Shown one piece after another: positions 34,110 to 44,253 of a stretch of 64,000 nt of DNA; position 1 is the first letter of the stretch, and the number at the start of each line of letters is the position of its first letter. The DNA comes from Prionace glauca (Eukaryota > Chordata > Chondrichthyes > Carcharhiniformes > Carcharhinidae): positions 62,832,470 to 62,896,469 of the forward strand of contig CM075724.1 in NCBI GenBank assembly GCA_037974335.1, read 5' to 3'. The translations under genes and the position numbers were made by a program. Below the pieces are notes generated by a model. It was given only the letters and a program-made list of their open reading frames with translations. It had not been told where the DNA came from and did no database searches.

Positions 34110-35690
34110 GTAAGAGAAGTGTTAAGACGCTAGGCTGCATAGTCTCAAGGTTATTCAAATAAATACTTGTTTGGCAATCATTACTTCTGCTCTTTCATGC
34201 GATCAACCTGCACAGAAAACATTTTCATTTCATTCAAATGCGAATGCAGACTGTGAAACAACTTGAATTAATTTTTGTACAAGTAATATTTCGAATAGTT
34301 TAAAATAGTGCTTATTATCAAAAAAACATGATACATGTGATCTTATTGAATTCAATTATAATCAAAACACAAATCATAATCTTCCTGTTTTCAAGCGAAT
34401 GTCTATATAGAGCAGGTGGTGTTTCCATGAGTTTTACAAGCGTATTTCTGTTTTACTGTATGATTCTATCAGCAGATCTGCGCACAATATTCCATAGAAA
34501 TTACCAAACAATTACTGTCACTGTTTCGAGAAATATATCCTCGCCAAGAAACGGGGCAATGTAAATGTAGTTCTCTGACTAGTGCTGGAGAATATGTAGA
34601 GTTTCTCTCCTCCGAAGCAATACACTTTTTGAAGTTCAACACTCCCTCCGTAATAAATCTGATTATGTTCTCAGATGCGGGGAGTACAGCATAGAACTCA
34701 GGACATTCTCCGAGTTAAGAGTGCTGCGATTGACTTATGGAATTCACCAGGTGCTCCAAGTCTGAAGGATCAAGCTCTCAAATGCTTGGCTATCATTCAG
34801 TTCTTTATTAGATAGTTTTGATCACTTCCTGATTGACTAACGCAATAACCTGAATCTTCCCAAATCCCTTCATAAACGAATATGCCGCCGATACAGACTT
34901 TGATAAATCTATACATGACTTGTGCAAAGTCTATCCTTTGCAGTCCTTAAACTTCAGATACATCTCGCACGTTGAAGCAAGCAGTCAAATTAACGTCTCG
35001 CTTTTTGTTCAATCCCTGGTTGAGATTTTGTTCTTTCCTTACGAACCCACGATAGAACTGTATCACCCCCGTTTAGTTCTCGGATTATAGTCAGCAGCAG
35101 GATGGGTTGTGGGCGTGTGATCTCCGTTCCACCGCTCATTGTAAGTAGCGATAAAGTCTGAGGGCCTTCTGGAAGTTTCATCAGGTTGCTAATTAAGAGC
35201 AAATAAACTCTTCACAAAGTCTACCCATTCAGTACAAGAGCAACCCCAAATGCTTCATCCGTGTTCCGAGTTCTTCTACCTATTCAGGCAAACAGAAAAA
35301 TCTAATTTCGAGAATTTACACAGGGAACGATACAATTGCGCCAAGTTCAAAAGATCTGGAATGTTTGTTACAAGCAGACTCAGTAGAAATTTAAAAGGAA
35401 ATGTGATATGCATTTGAAGTAGAATATTTGCTGCGCTGGGGTAAGAGCCAAGGCGTGAAATTAATTGCTTATTTCTTGCATAGAGCCACCGCAGATACAA
35501 TAAGCCGACTGGCATTCTTTATACTCTATGATGCAATAATCTACAATAATTACAGAGCGATTTTTAAAATTCTGCTAGTAATAAACAGATTGATAACTCT
35601 TTGAGCTGTTTTATTTGAAACTGAATAAAAGTGAATGCCACTGTGCAGAATTTACGGTATATACAACTTCATTTTTCGATCTTTCTCCAG
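34110..35690. other. Gene B intron, no other gene seen
   Basis: AT-rich DNA between the V and C1 exons. At about 1.6 kb it is longer than the matching intron in genes A and C (about 0.6 kb). No repeat was recognised in it. Confidence 0.5.
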
Positions 35691-36001
35691 CTCTTCCAAC
35701 TCCCGTGAAGATGTTTCCCCGTATATCTGCAAGCAATTTGCCCGATTCTTTGACGCTCGTGTGCGAACTGGCTTCATTTTACCCGGCGGATCTAACTATA
35801 ATTTGGTACAAAAATAATGAAAGCATTGAGAATGGAATTCACACCATCAAACAACTCAGCAAAACTGGAATGTTTGAAGCTTCCAGCTACTTTGAAGAGG
35901 CACAACCTGTCCAGGGAGGAACTATTTATGCCTGCCTAGTTTCTCATGTCACTCTCCAGATTCCGGCCATGGCAAGTTACAAGTTCCCAATTGTAAACCA
36001 G
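35691..36001 (+). pseudogene. Gene B C1-set exon
   Basis: Begins LPTPVKMFPRISASN, with the first Cys in LVCELASFYP, Trp in IIWYKNN, GMFEASSYF, and the second Cys in YACLVSHVT. It ends FPIVNQ before GTATGA. Length 311 nt leaves phase 0; gene A has 312 nt with phase 1, so a one-base loss near the 3' end is likely. Confidence 0.85.
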
Positions 36002-37343
36002 GTATGAAATCAGTTTTCTTGGAAAAAAATAAAATGAAGTAAAATCTAACGTTGTTGAAAGTGAATGGGTTGTGAATTCTGGCGCAGTGACAACGGTGAC
36101 AATAAAATATAAAACATATTTGTAAAATCAGGTCATTATTTAGAGTATTGAAATGTATTATTTGTTTCCACTGCCTTTGCTTTTCCATTTTCAGGCCGAC
36201 CAGCTCCTCGGAATAGTGACAACTTCTTAAATAGAGAAATCTTCCACCTTTGGTCGGGAGTGAAAAGGCGGTTTCCGTTGGACCGCGTTATATATACCGC
36301 CAGATTTTACTTCCAATTTATTATACAACTAAATTTGCATACCTGCGCAATACAATTGCATCTCGACAGCTCAGTAAATACTGAAACCCAGGAAATATTG
36401 TTTTTACAAAATTCATTTCCGTCATCTGTTCAATTTCATTCATCAATATTGTAAGTTTATTCAAACTGCGTTCATTATCTGCCAATTTCCCATTTCAACT
36501 CAGGTAATCACTGATTATCTGAGTTGAAATGAGGAACCTCCCCATTGTAATCCAGAGTGGGTTTCTTTAGTCCGGCGCAGATCTGAAGCTTGTTTTGGAG
36601 TTCTTCACCCTGAATTGCAAATGGGAACGAATCCTTGACGGTTCTGTGGTAAATGTATTTCTTAACATTTTCTGTGTTCGCGATTTCTAATGGAATGGAA
36701 AACGTGTTCAACTAAAATTCTTTCTTCTGGTTATCAAATACTTGTTGCATATCTTGAAATAGTGCCAGAAATGGCTTGAAATTGAAATAGTGTGTTGGCG
36801 CCGTAGGTAAAGTTTTATACTTACATTTTGTGGAGAAAATTAACATGATTAGACTTAATTAGAGAGAAATCCTTAACATCGAGAAGTCATGATACAACTC
36901 CACATAATGCCAAGGCGGAATTAATACTTGAGTTACCTAATTTAGTAAAACAAAAAAAAATTGCTGCAGCGATAGTAACCCACTGTGAAAAGAAGTACCG
37001 AGACTAAGTATCGGTAAGGCGATAGTTAAAATAATTTTCCCATTCTGCCCACCACGGGAATCGTAGCCGGCATGGGGCGGAAGGTCCGTTAACGTCGGCC
37101 GGGGTTTTCCGTTTTCCGGGCGAACTCAGCCTGAAAATTTTCGCCTCCTGAAATTCGTCTTGAGCGACAGCGCAAATTGGCCGACAACTAGCCAGTGGCA
37201 GTTGTTGTACCTCTCCTGATTACCTTTCAGTTTTCTACAGGTTAAATGGTGCGATGTGGCACTTACCAATCCTAACAAGCATCGCTTCGTTTTAAATAGC
37301 TGGAAATGAAGTTTCACCAAAAAAAACATTCTGATTCCCCAGT
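36002..37343. other. Gene B intron with hairpin and unclassified repeat
   Basis: Holds an imperfect hairpin (36491-36531). A GC-richer patch at 37030-37140 ('ggaatcgtagccggcatgg', 'ggggttttccg') looks like an unclassified shark interspersed repeat. An open frame from a CAG at 36195 through 36454 has no recognisable domain. Confidence 0.45.
36491..36531. repeat. Inverted repeat, 18-bp arms with one mismatch
   Basis: The arm 36491-36508 (CATTTCAACTCAGGTAAT) pairs with 36514-36531 except for one base. The loop is 5 bases. Confidence 0.85.
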
Positions 37344-37700
37344 ATGAACAATTCGGCAATTTTCGGCAAAGCAGCAAGCATAATTAAAGACCCCTCGCAC
37401 CCCGGACATTGTCTCTTCCAGCTTCTTCTATCAGGAAAAACATACAAATATCTGAGATCCTACACCAACCGACTCAAGAGCAGCTTCTTCCGTTCTGCGG
37501 CCAGACTTTTGAATGGACCTAGTTTGCATTAAGTTGATCTTTCTCTACACCCTGGCTATGATTGTAACACGACATTCGGCATTCTCTCGTTTCTTTCTCG
37601 ATGAGTAATATGCTTTGTCTGTATAGCGCGCAAGAAGTAATACTTTTCACTGTATGCTAATACGTGTGACAAAAACAAATCAAATAAAATAAAATAAAAT
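37344..37700 (+). mobile_element. L2-type LINE, 3' fragment
   Basis: Encodes KAASIIKDPSHPGHCLFQLL and RLKSSFFRSAARLLNGPSLH, the L2 C-terminus, then the 3' untranslated part with 'tgtatagcgcgcaagaagt'. It ends in an AAATA/AAATC simple repeat (37670-37700). It sits in the intron before the gene B transmembrane exon. Confidence 0.85.
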
Positions 37701-37785
37701 TCTTCAATATCGGGATCTCTTTGCAATTATGACTGCAGATGGCACTTCCACAGCTCTAAGTTTGAAAGTTTTGTCAATCTTTCAG

Positions 37786-37905
37786 GTCGTGACAGCATCT
37801 CGTCCTCATCTTTTTTACGAATTTTTGGATGCATAGGCTTCGCATTGATTGTTTTGCTGCTGATGATCATCATGAGAATGTTGTTCATATTGGGCAACCA
37901 TAAAG
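37786..37905 (+). pseudogene. Gene B transmembrane exon with intramembrane Arg
   Basis: Phase 1-1, 120 nt. Reads (G)RDSISSSSFLRIFGCIGFAL then IVLLLMIIMRMLFILGNHKG. An Arg lies toward the cytoplasmic third of the hydrophobic run. In known activating receptors such a basic residue pairs with acidic adaptors (FcR-gamma, CD3-zeta, DAP12); here this is only an inference. Confidence 0.8.
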
Positions 37906-39220
37906 GTAAGATATCGCATTAGAACGGAATTAAATTATAAAGCAGAAATAACAGTAAGCAGTAAAAGACAATTGATCCACTGTGAACTCAATTTTCCATT
38001 GGCGCTGGAAATTTTCATTTGATTGTTGGGTTTGAAATTGGTCTGCGATATTGATTAGAGTGTTTATTTTAGATTGGTATGCGTTTAAAGACAGGTTGTG
38101 TTTTCAGAACGCAATCTCCCATCACATCCAACCCAAAAATGTCCTCTCTGACACACTGCGAGAATAATTTATCCAAAATTGTTTCCCCCATCATTTAGGC
38201 AGAGGTTTCTTTTAAAACAATGTAGTGAATAGTTTTGCATTAGTATTTGCCATCCAGCATCCCTCGCGTAAACACAGTTTTCGGAGTTTAATGATGCTTT
38301 CTTGTCTTATCCTCCGGTAATTATCGCTTTATTTGCTGAATCATATTATGCATTATTGACAATGACGTTTTGGATTTTGCGCTTTAGTACGCCATCAGAG
38401 AACGGATGAAGCAAACAGCCGTGGCAAATCTGTAAGTTATAAACATTCTTCTTACCGATGTATTACATGCAATGTACATATTTTATGTTGAACTAAGAAC
38501 ATCTGGCATTTGGCACTGTTGCTCACTAAGATTTCGCTGGCTCTAGTGGAAATAAAAAGAATTGCAACATTTTCTAATTTTCGCTTTTATGCTTCATGTC
38601 AATATAGTTAGTGCCAAACAGATGCTTTACACTTATGATCCGCACTTGGGGCACTGAAAGTTAGTTTAGTCGAGGTCTTGGAGGCGGATGCAGCATTAGC
38701 ATTTCGACGTTTCAACGTGTTTCCAGCAGTTAAATTTCGAGATTTTGTATCAAAGTTCACCCGAAAATACTTCTGCTGGATGGAGCTTGCAATATTTCTT
38801 CCGTTGCAACAATGGCAATCCTTCGAAGGGACTCATCAGTTGTTCATTTGGACGAGCTGTGGTCCTGAAAGACGCTCAGTAAATTTCTATCATATTTCAC
38901 ATAATCGTTGCCTGAAAATATTACTCATGGCTTGGAATTAGATTGAGGTTCACTGGACCTTATTAATAATTAAGTTTCTGGATTGTTAATTTGGGCGAAA
39001 GTTTTGGTTTTGAGGATCAACGTGACACAGAGACTTTTTAACCTAAAATCATGAATATCTGATTGAAAAATTGAAATTTTGAAGCTTTTGCGCCAATCAA
39101 TGCGGAAATTTATTTCCACTGACAATGAGTGGGATATGAGAGGATGTAATCGAACATTATCACCAAAAGAACAGAAAGGTACGAGAATCTTTCTCAGTCA
39201 GAGAATACTATAGCATGGAA
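37906..39220. other. Gene B 3' region, mostly unassigned
   Basis: Includes the 44-nt candidate exon 38388-38431, reading (V)RHQRTDEANSRGKS between TTTAG and GTAAGT (phase 1 to 0). The open frame at 38678-38941 has no recognisable domain. No ITIM-like exon was found here. Confidence 0.5.
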
Positions 39221-39425
39221 TTCATAGAAAATCGTAGAAATCCTACAGTGCAGAAAGAGGCCATTTGGCCCATTGAGTCTGGACCGACCACAATCCCACC
39301 CAAGTCCCAGGCCATACCTCTATATATTTTCTCACTAATCCCTCTAGCCTACGCATCTCAGGACTTTAGGGGCAATTTTTAGCATGGCCAAGCAATCTGG
39401 CCCGCACATCTTTGGATTGTGGGAG
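39221..39425 (-). mobile_element. HE1-like SINE, 3' part; outermost layer of a nest
   Basis: Minus-strand SINE from the 3' end at 39221 to 'ctttggattgtgggag', where the next element begins. The other half, starting 'aaaccggagttccggagg', is at 47859-48000, so about 8.4 kb was inserted into the SINE. Confidence 0.88.
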
Positions 39426-40608
39426 TAATATGTAGAGACATTTTGGATAGATGTAGGAAGAATAGGGTTGTTGTAGTGGGAGATTTTAAACTTCCTGGGG
39501 TGGATTGGAAGGTGCATAGAGCTGGGGGTTCGGACGGGAAGGAATTTGTAAAATGTGTACTGGAAGGGTCCTTGGAGCAACATATAGATAGCCCGACGAG
39601 AGAGGGGGCTATACTGGATTTAGTTCTGGGTAATGAGCCAGTTCAGGTGGTTGAGGTTGCAATAGATGAACATGTGGCTAACAGTGACCACATCTCTGTC
39701 TACTTAGGATATTAATGGAAAAAGATGAATGCTGCCCTAAGGGGAGGGTGCTAAATTGGGAAAAGGCTAGCTACAGCCGGATAAGGCAGGAACTTAGGGA
39801 TACAGACTGGGAGACGCTGTTTGAGGGCAAGTCCATATTCGACATGTGGGAGTCTTTCAAGGGAAAACTGACATGGTTGCAGGAAAGACATGTGCTGGTT
39901 AAGAGGAAGGATAGGAAAAATAGAATTAGAGAGCTGTGGACTACGAGGGATACTGAGGACTTGGTCAGGAAGAAACGAGAGGTGTATGTTACGTCTAAGC
40001 AACTGGGAACAGAAAGAGTATTAGAGGAATACAGAGAGAGTAGGAGGGAGATCAAATGGAGAGTTAGAAGGGCAAAAAGGGGGCATGAAATGGCTTTGGT
40101 GGACAGGATTAAGGTAAATCCAAAGGCATTTTACTCCTACGTCAGGAACAAAAGGGTGGTTAGAGGAAAAATCGGTCCTCTCAGGGGCAGAGGAGGGGAA
40201 CTGTGCTCAGAGTCCGAGGGAATGGGGAAGATCCTGAATGAATACTTTGCGTTGATATTCACAAAGGAGAGGGGCTTGATGTTCAGTACTGTCTTGGAGG
40301 GAGCTGCAGACCATCCATTATGAGGGAGGAAGTGTTTGGGCTTTTAGGTAGCACTAAAACTGATAAATCTACAGGGCCCAATGGCATTTATCCTAGGCTG
40401 TTTAGGGAGGAGAGAATTGAAATTGCTGGGCCTCTGACGCAAATCTTTGTCTCTTCTTTGGACACAGGTGAGGACCCAGAGGACTGGAGGATAGCGAACG
40501 TGGTACCGCTGTTTAAAAAGGGTAGGAGGGATAACCCTGGCAATTATAGGCCAGTGAGTTTGACGTCAGTGGTAGGGAAGTTGTTGGAGCGGATTCTTAG
40601 GGATAGGA
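39426..40608 (+). mobile_element. CR1-group LINE family B, 5' part; second layer of the nest
   Basis: 5'-truncated in the endonuclease. It encodes GVICRDILDRCRKNRVVVVGDF then LPGVDW, LDLVLGNEPVQVVEV, the connector (39715-40323) and DKSTGPNGIYPRLF to NPGNYRPVSLTSVVGK. It is interrupted after TAGGA (40604-40608) and resumes at 46019. A few frame breaks are visible near 39715 and 40318. Confidence 0.9.
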
Positions 40609-41910
40609 CAATATAGAAGAGATAGGGATTGAGTGGGTGGAGTTGAGGAATAAAAAGGGAGAGATTACGTTGCTAGGGGTGTATTATAGGCCACCCAACA
40701 GCTCGAGGTCAGTGGAGGAAGGCATTTGCAGGGGCATTTTGGATAGGTGCAGGAAGAATAGGGTGTTTGTAGTGGGTGACTTTAATCTTCCTGGAGTGAA
40801 TTGGAGGGGGCCTAGAGCTTGGGGTACGGAGGGAGAGGAGTTTGTGAAATGTGTTTTGGAAGGGTCTCTAGAGCAGTATGTAACTAGTCCGACTAGGGGA
40901 GGGGCTATATTGGATTTAGTGTTGGGTAATGAGCCGGGGCAGGTGGGAGAGGTAGAGGTAGGCGAACATGTGGCTAATAGTGACCACAAGTCCGTCTACT
41001 TTAGGATAAAAATGGAAAGCGACGAGTGCCGGCCGAACGGGAGTGTGCTGAACTGGGGAAAGGCAAACTATGGCAGGATTAGGAGAGAGGTGCGGGACAC
41101 TGATTGGGAGGGACTGTTAGCTGGCAAGTCCACGGTTGGCAAGTGGGAGGCTTTTAAGGGCAAAATGAAATGGTTGCAGGGGAGGTATGTTCCGGTTAAG
41201 CGGAAGGATGGGAAAGGTAGGATTAGAGAGCCGTGGATTACAGGGGGTATTGAAGACTTGGTCAGGAAGAAGAGGGAGGCGTATGTAAGGTCGAAACGAC
41301 TGGATACGGAGAGTGCGCTGGAGGAATATTGAGAGAGTAGGAGGGAGCTAAAAAGGGGAATTAGAAGGGCAAAGAGAGGGCATGAAATGGCTTTGGCTGG
41401 TAGGATTAAGGAAAATCCAAAGGCATTTTATTCCTATATTAGGAGCAAGAGAGTAGTTAGAGGGAAAATTGGTCCTCTTAGGGACAAGAGTAGAGAGTTA
41501 TGTATTGAGTCGGAGGGAACGGGGGAGCTCCTGAATGAATACTTTGCGTCGGTATTCACGAAGGAGAGGGGTTCGGAATCGTGCAGTCTGTTAGAGGGGG
41601 CTGAGGATCAGCTGCAGGAAATATCTATTACGAGGGAGGAAGTGCTAGGGCTTTTAGGTAGCGTAAGGACGGATAAAGCTCCGGGGCCTGATGGTATTTA
41701 TCCCAGACTGCTTAGGGAGGTGAAAGATGAAATTGCTGGGCCTCTGGCGCAAATCTTTGTCTCTCCTTTGGACACAGGTGAGGTCCCAGAAGACTGGAGG
41801 GTAGCAAATGTGGTACCACTGTTCAAAAAAGGTAGCAGGGATAACCCTGGAAATTATAGGCCGGTGAGTTTGACATCGGTGGTAGGGAAGTTAATGGAAA
41901 AAGTACTTAG
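40609..41910 (+). mobile_element. CR1-group LINE family B, second copy, 5' part; third layer
   Basis: Encodes the endonuclease end (LGVYYRPPNSSRSVEEG, VVGDFNLPGVNW, NSDHKSVYF) and connector (40637-41332). After a single TGA at 41330 comes 41387-41917 with DKAPGPDGIYPRLLREV and VVPLFKKGSRDNPGNYRPVSL. It is interrupted at TACTTAG (41904-41910). Confidence 0.92.
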
Positions 41911-44253
41911 AACATAAGAAATACGAGCAGGAGTAGGCCATCTGGCACTTCGAGCCTGCCCCGCCATTCAATAAGATCATGATTGATCTGTCGTGGCTCA
42001 GTTCCACTTTCCAGCCCTCTCCCCATAACCCTTAATCCCCTCTCTTATCAAAAACCCATCAACCCGCTTCTTGAAAATATTTAGCGAGGCAGCCTCCACC
42101 ACGTCAACGGGTAGAGAATTCCAGAGAGTCACCACCCTTTGAGTGAAGAAGTTCCTCCTCAACTCCGTTTTAAAACGCCCCCCCCCCTTTATCTTGAGGC
42201 TGTGCCCCCTAGTCCTACTGTCTTTTTTGAGCGGGAAGAGTCTCTCCACCTCTATCCTATCCATCCCATTCATCATCTTATACGTCTCAATGAGATCTCC
42301 CCTCATTTTTCTAAACTCTAACGAGTACAAGCCTAGTTCATTCATCCTCTCCTCATTGCTCAACCCCCTCAATTCCAGTATCAGTCTAGTAAAACTCCTC
42401 TGCACTCCCTACAAGGCCAAAATATCTTTGCGCAGGTGCGGCGCCCAAAATTGCACACAGTACTCCAGCTGCGGCCTCACCAGTGCCCTATACAGCTGCA
42501 GGAAGACCTCCCTACTTTTATATTCAATCCCCTTCGCTATGAAGGCCAGCATCCCATTCGCCTTCCTGACTACCTGCTGCACCTGCAAGCTGGGTTTTTG
42601 CGACTCATGCACAAGGACCCCGAGGTCCCTCTGCACCGTCGCCTGTTGCAGTTTTTCGCCACGTAAGTAATAGTCCTTCCTACCATTCTTCCGACCAAAG
42701 TGGACCACCTCACACTTGCCAACATTAAATTCCATTTGCCATTTCCTGGCCCATTCGCCCAGCCTATCTAAATCCTTCTGCAGACTCTCCACATCCTCTG
42801 CACAATTTGCCGTTCCACCAATCTTGGTGTCATCCGCAAATTTCGACACCCTACACACGGTTCGCTCTTCCAGATCATCTATATAAATGGTAAAAAGCTG
42901 AGGCCCCAGCACCGACCCCCGGAGCACTCCACTAGTCACCATCCGCCAATCCGAATAGCACCCGTTGACCCCCACTCTCTGCCTCCTATTTGACAACCAA
43001 TCCTCTGTCCACGCTAACACCCTACTCCCAACTCCAAGTCCCCTGAACTTCTGCAATAACCTCTTATGAGGTACTTTGTCAAACGCCTTCTGAAAATTCA
43101 GAAAGACCACATCCACCGGCTCTCCTCTATCCACTGCCCTAGACACATCCTCATAGAACTCCAGTAAATTTGTCAGACACGACTTCCCTTTAATGAGACT
43201 GTGCTGCGTCTGCTCTATCAAGCAATTCCCCTCAAGATGCCTCGCAATTTCCTTCTTAATGACGGATTCTAACATTTCACCTGCCACAGACGTTAAACTA
43301 ACCGGCCTATAATTCCCTGCCTTTTGCCTGGCACCCTTCTCAAACAACGGCGTAACATTAGCCGTTTTCCAATCTTTCGGCAGTTCCCCGGAATCCAGCG
43401 ATGTCTGGAAAATAACCACCAAGGCATCCACTATCACCTCCGCCATTTCTTTCAGAACCCTCGGATGCATTCCATCCGGTCCTGGGGACCTGTCCACAAT
43501 CAGCCCCTCCAGTCTGTCGAGCACCGCCTCTCTAGTAACAGTAATGTCATTAAGACCCTCCAGTCCTACCACCTTTCCATCGCTAACACCCGGCAAATTA
43601 TTCACGTCCTCCTCCGTGAAGACAGAAACAAAAAAGTTATTCAATACCTTAGCCATATCCCCATCCCCTGCCACTAGGTCCCCTTTCTCATCCTCTAAAG
43701 GACCAACGTTCACCCTAGCCAGCCTCTTCCTTTTTATATATTTATAAAAACTCTTACTATCCTTTTTTATATTAAGCGCTAGCCCAGCTTCATAGTTTCT
43801 CCTACCCTCCTTTATCAACTTCTTTGTCAATCTTTGTTGACATTTAAACCTCTCCCAATTCTCTTCTCGCCCACTACTCTTAGCTACTCTAAATTCCTCC
43901 GCTTTTCATTTAACACTTTCCTTCACCTCATTCGTTATCCACGGCTTATTACCTCTCCTCCTACAGTCCTTTTTAACCATCGGAATAAATTTCTGCTGAG
44001 CACCAAGAAAGAACTCCTTAAAGATCCTCTACTGCTCCTCAGCAGACCCTCCCTCCAATGCATTCCCCCAGTCCACATTCGCCAATTCTTCTCTCATCCT
44101 AGCGTACTCCCCTCTATTCAAACAAAGGACGCGTGTCCGGGAACCCACTTTCTTCTCCTCCATCTGCACCAGAAACCCCACCATACAATGATCACTCTCT
44201 CCAAGAGGATCCTTCACCGCAAGGTCCCTAATTCTACCCGCCTCTTTACTCAT
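41911..44253 (-). mobile_element. CR1-group LINE family A; innermost layer, nearly open RT
   Basis: Target-site copies TACTTAG flank it (41904-41910 and 44254-44260). On the minus strand, 43830-42409 is an open 473-residue [77 protein letters not shown]. One TAG codon near 42410 (in LAL-stop-GVQ, where sisters have LALEGVQ) separates it from the C-terminal 42405-41998 with FFTQRVVTLWNSLP. Upstream pieces (44253-44029) are the endonuclease end. It is the longest and least damaged family A copy. Confidence 0.94.
42409..43830 (-). CDS. LINE reverse transcriptase ORF, 473 aa
   Basis: Non-LTR RT of the element at 41911-44253. It includes connector motifs (SFYKYIKRKRLARVNVGPL), the RT palm with F-A-D-D in [11 protein letters not shown], and the thumb (QMEFNVGKCEVVHFGR, QRDLGVLVHESQKPSLQ, LYRALVRPQLEYCVQFWAPH). 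It ends at a stop inside the C-terminal domain. The 'SGVPQG' motif reads SGVLRG here, likely weakening activity. Confidence 0.9.
   Translation of the reverse strand: MTKKLIKEGRRNYEAGLALNIKKDSKSFYKYIKRKRLARVNVGPLEDEKGDLVAGDGDMAKVLNNFFVSVFTEEDVNNLPGVSDGKVVGLEGLNDITVTREAVLDRLEGLIVDRSPGPDGMHPRVLKEMAEVIVDALVVIFQTSLDSGELPKDWKTANVTPLFEKGARQKAGNYRPVSLTSVAGEMLESVIKKEIARHLEGNCLIEQTQHSLIKGKSCLTNLLEFYEDVSRAVDRGEPVDVVFLNFQKAFDKVPHKRLLQKFRGLGVGSRVLAWTEDWLSNRRQRVGVNGCYSDWRMVTSGVLRGSVLGPQLFTIYIDDLEERTVCRVSKFADDTKIGGTANCAEDVESLQKDLDRLGEWARKWQMEFNVGKCEVVHFGRKNGRKDYYLRGEKLQQATVQRDLGVLVHESQKPSLQVQQVVRKANGMLAFIAKGIEYKSREVFLQLYRALVRPQLEYCVQFWAPHLRKDILAL

Larger units (their letters stand above)
33792..38431 (+). 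pseudogene. VJ-C1 immunoglobulin-superfamily receptor, gene B (exons 33792-34109, 35691-36001, 37786-37905, 38388-38431)
   Basis: Same plan as gene A but divergent, roughly half identical in the C1 domain by eye. The V exon has DCTFPAS, DSGVYYCGV and a J-like GSGSTLVV. C1 has LVCELASFYPADLTIIWY and YACLVSHVT. The transmembrane exon carries an arginine within the hydrophobic run (MIIMRMLFIL). A 44-nt exon follows. Two defects: TAG at 33917-33919, directly before the core Trp of the V domain, and a C1 exon that ends in phase 0 at the conserved CAG|GTATGA donor while the transmembrane exon needs phase 1. No leader exon was found. It is probably a pseudogene, unless the stop is an assembly error or a different donor is used. 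Confidence 0.75.

Noticed and set aside
36195-36454. Possible extra exon of gene B after a TTTTCAG
   Set aside because: Open in one phase, but without a donor I trust and with no match in genes A or C. Kept only as an alternative for the phase clash.
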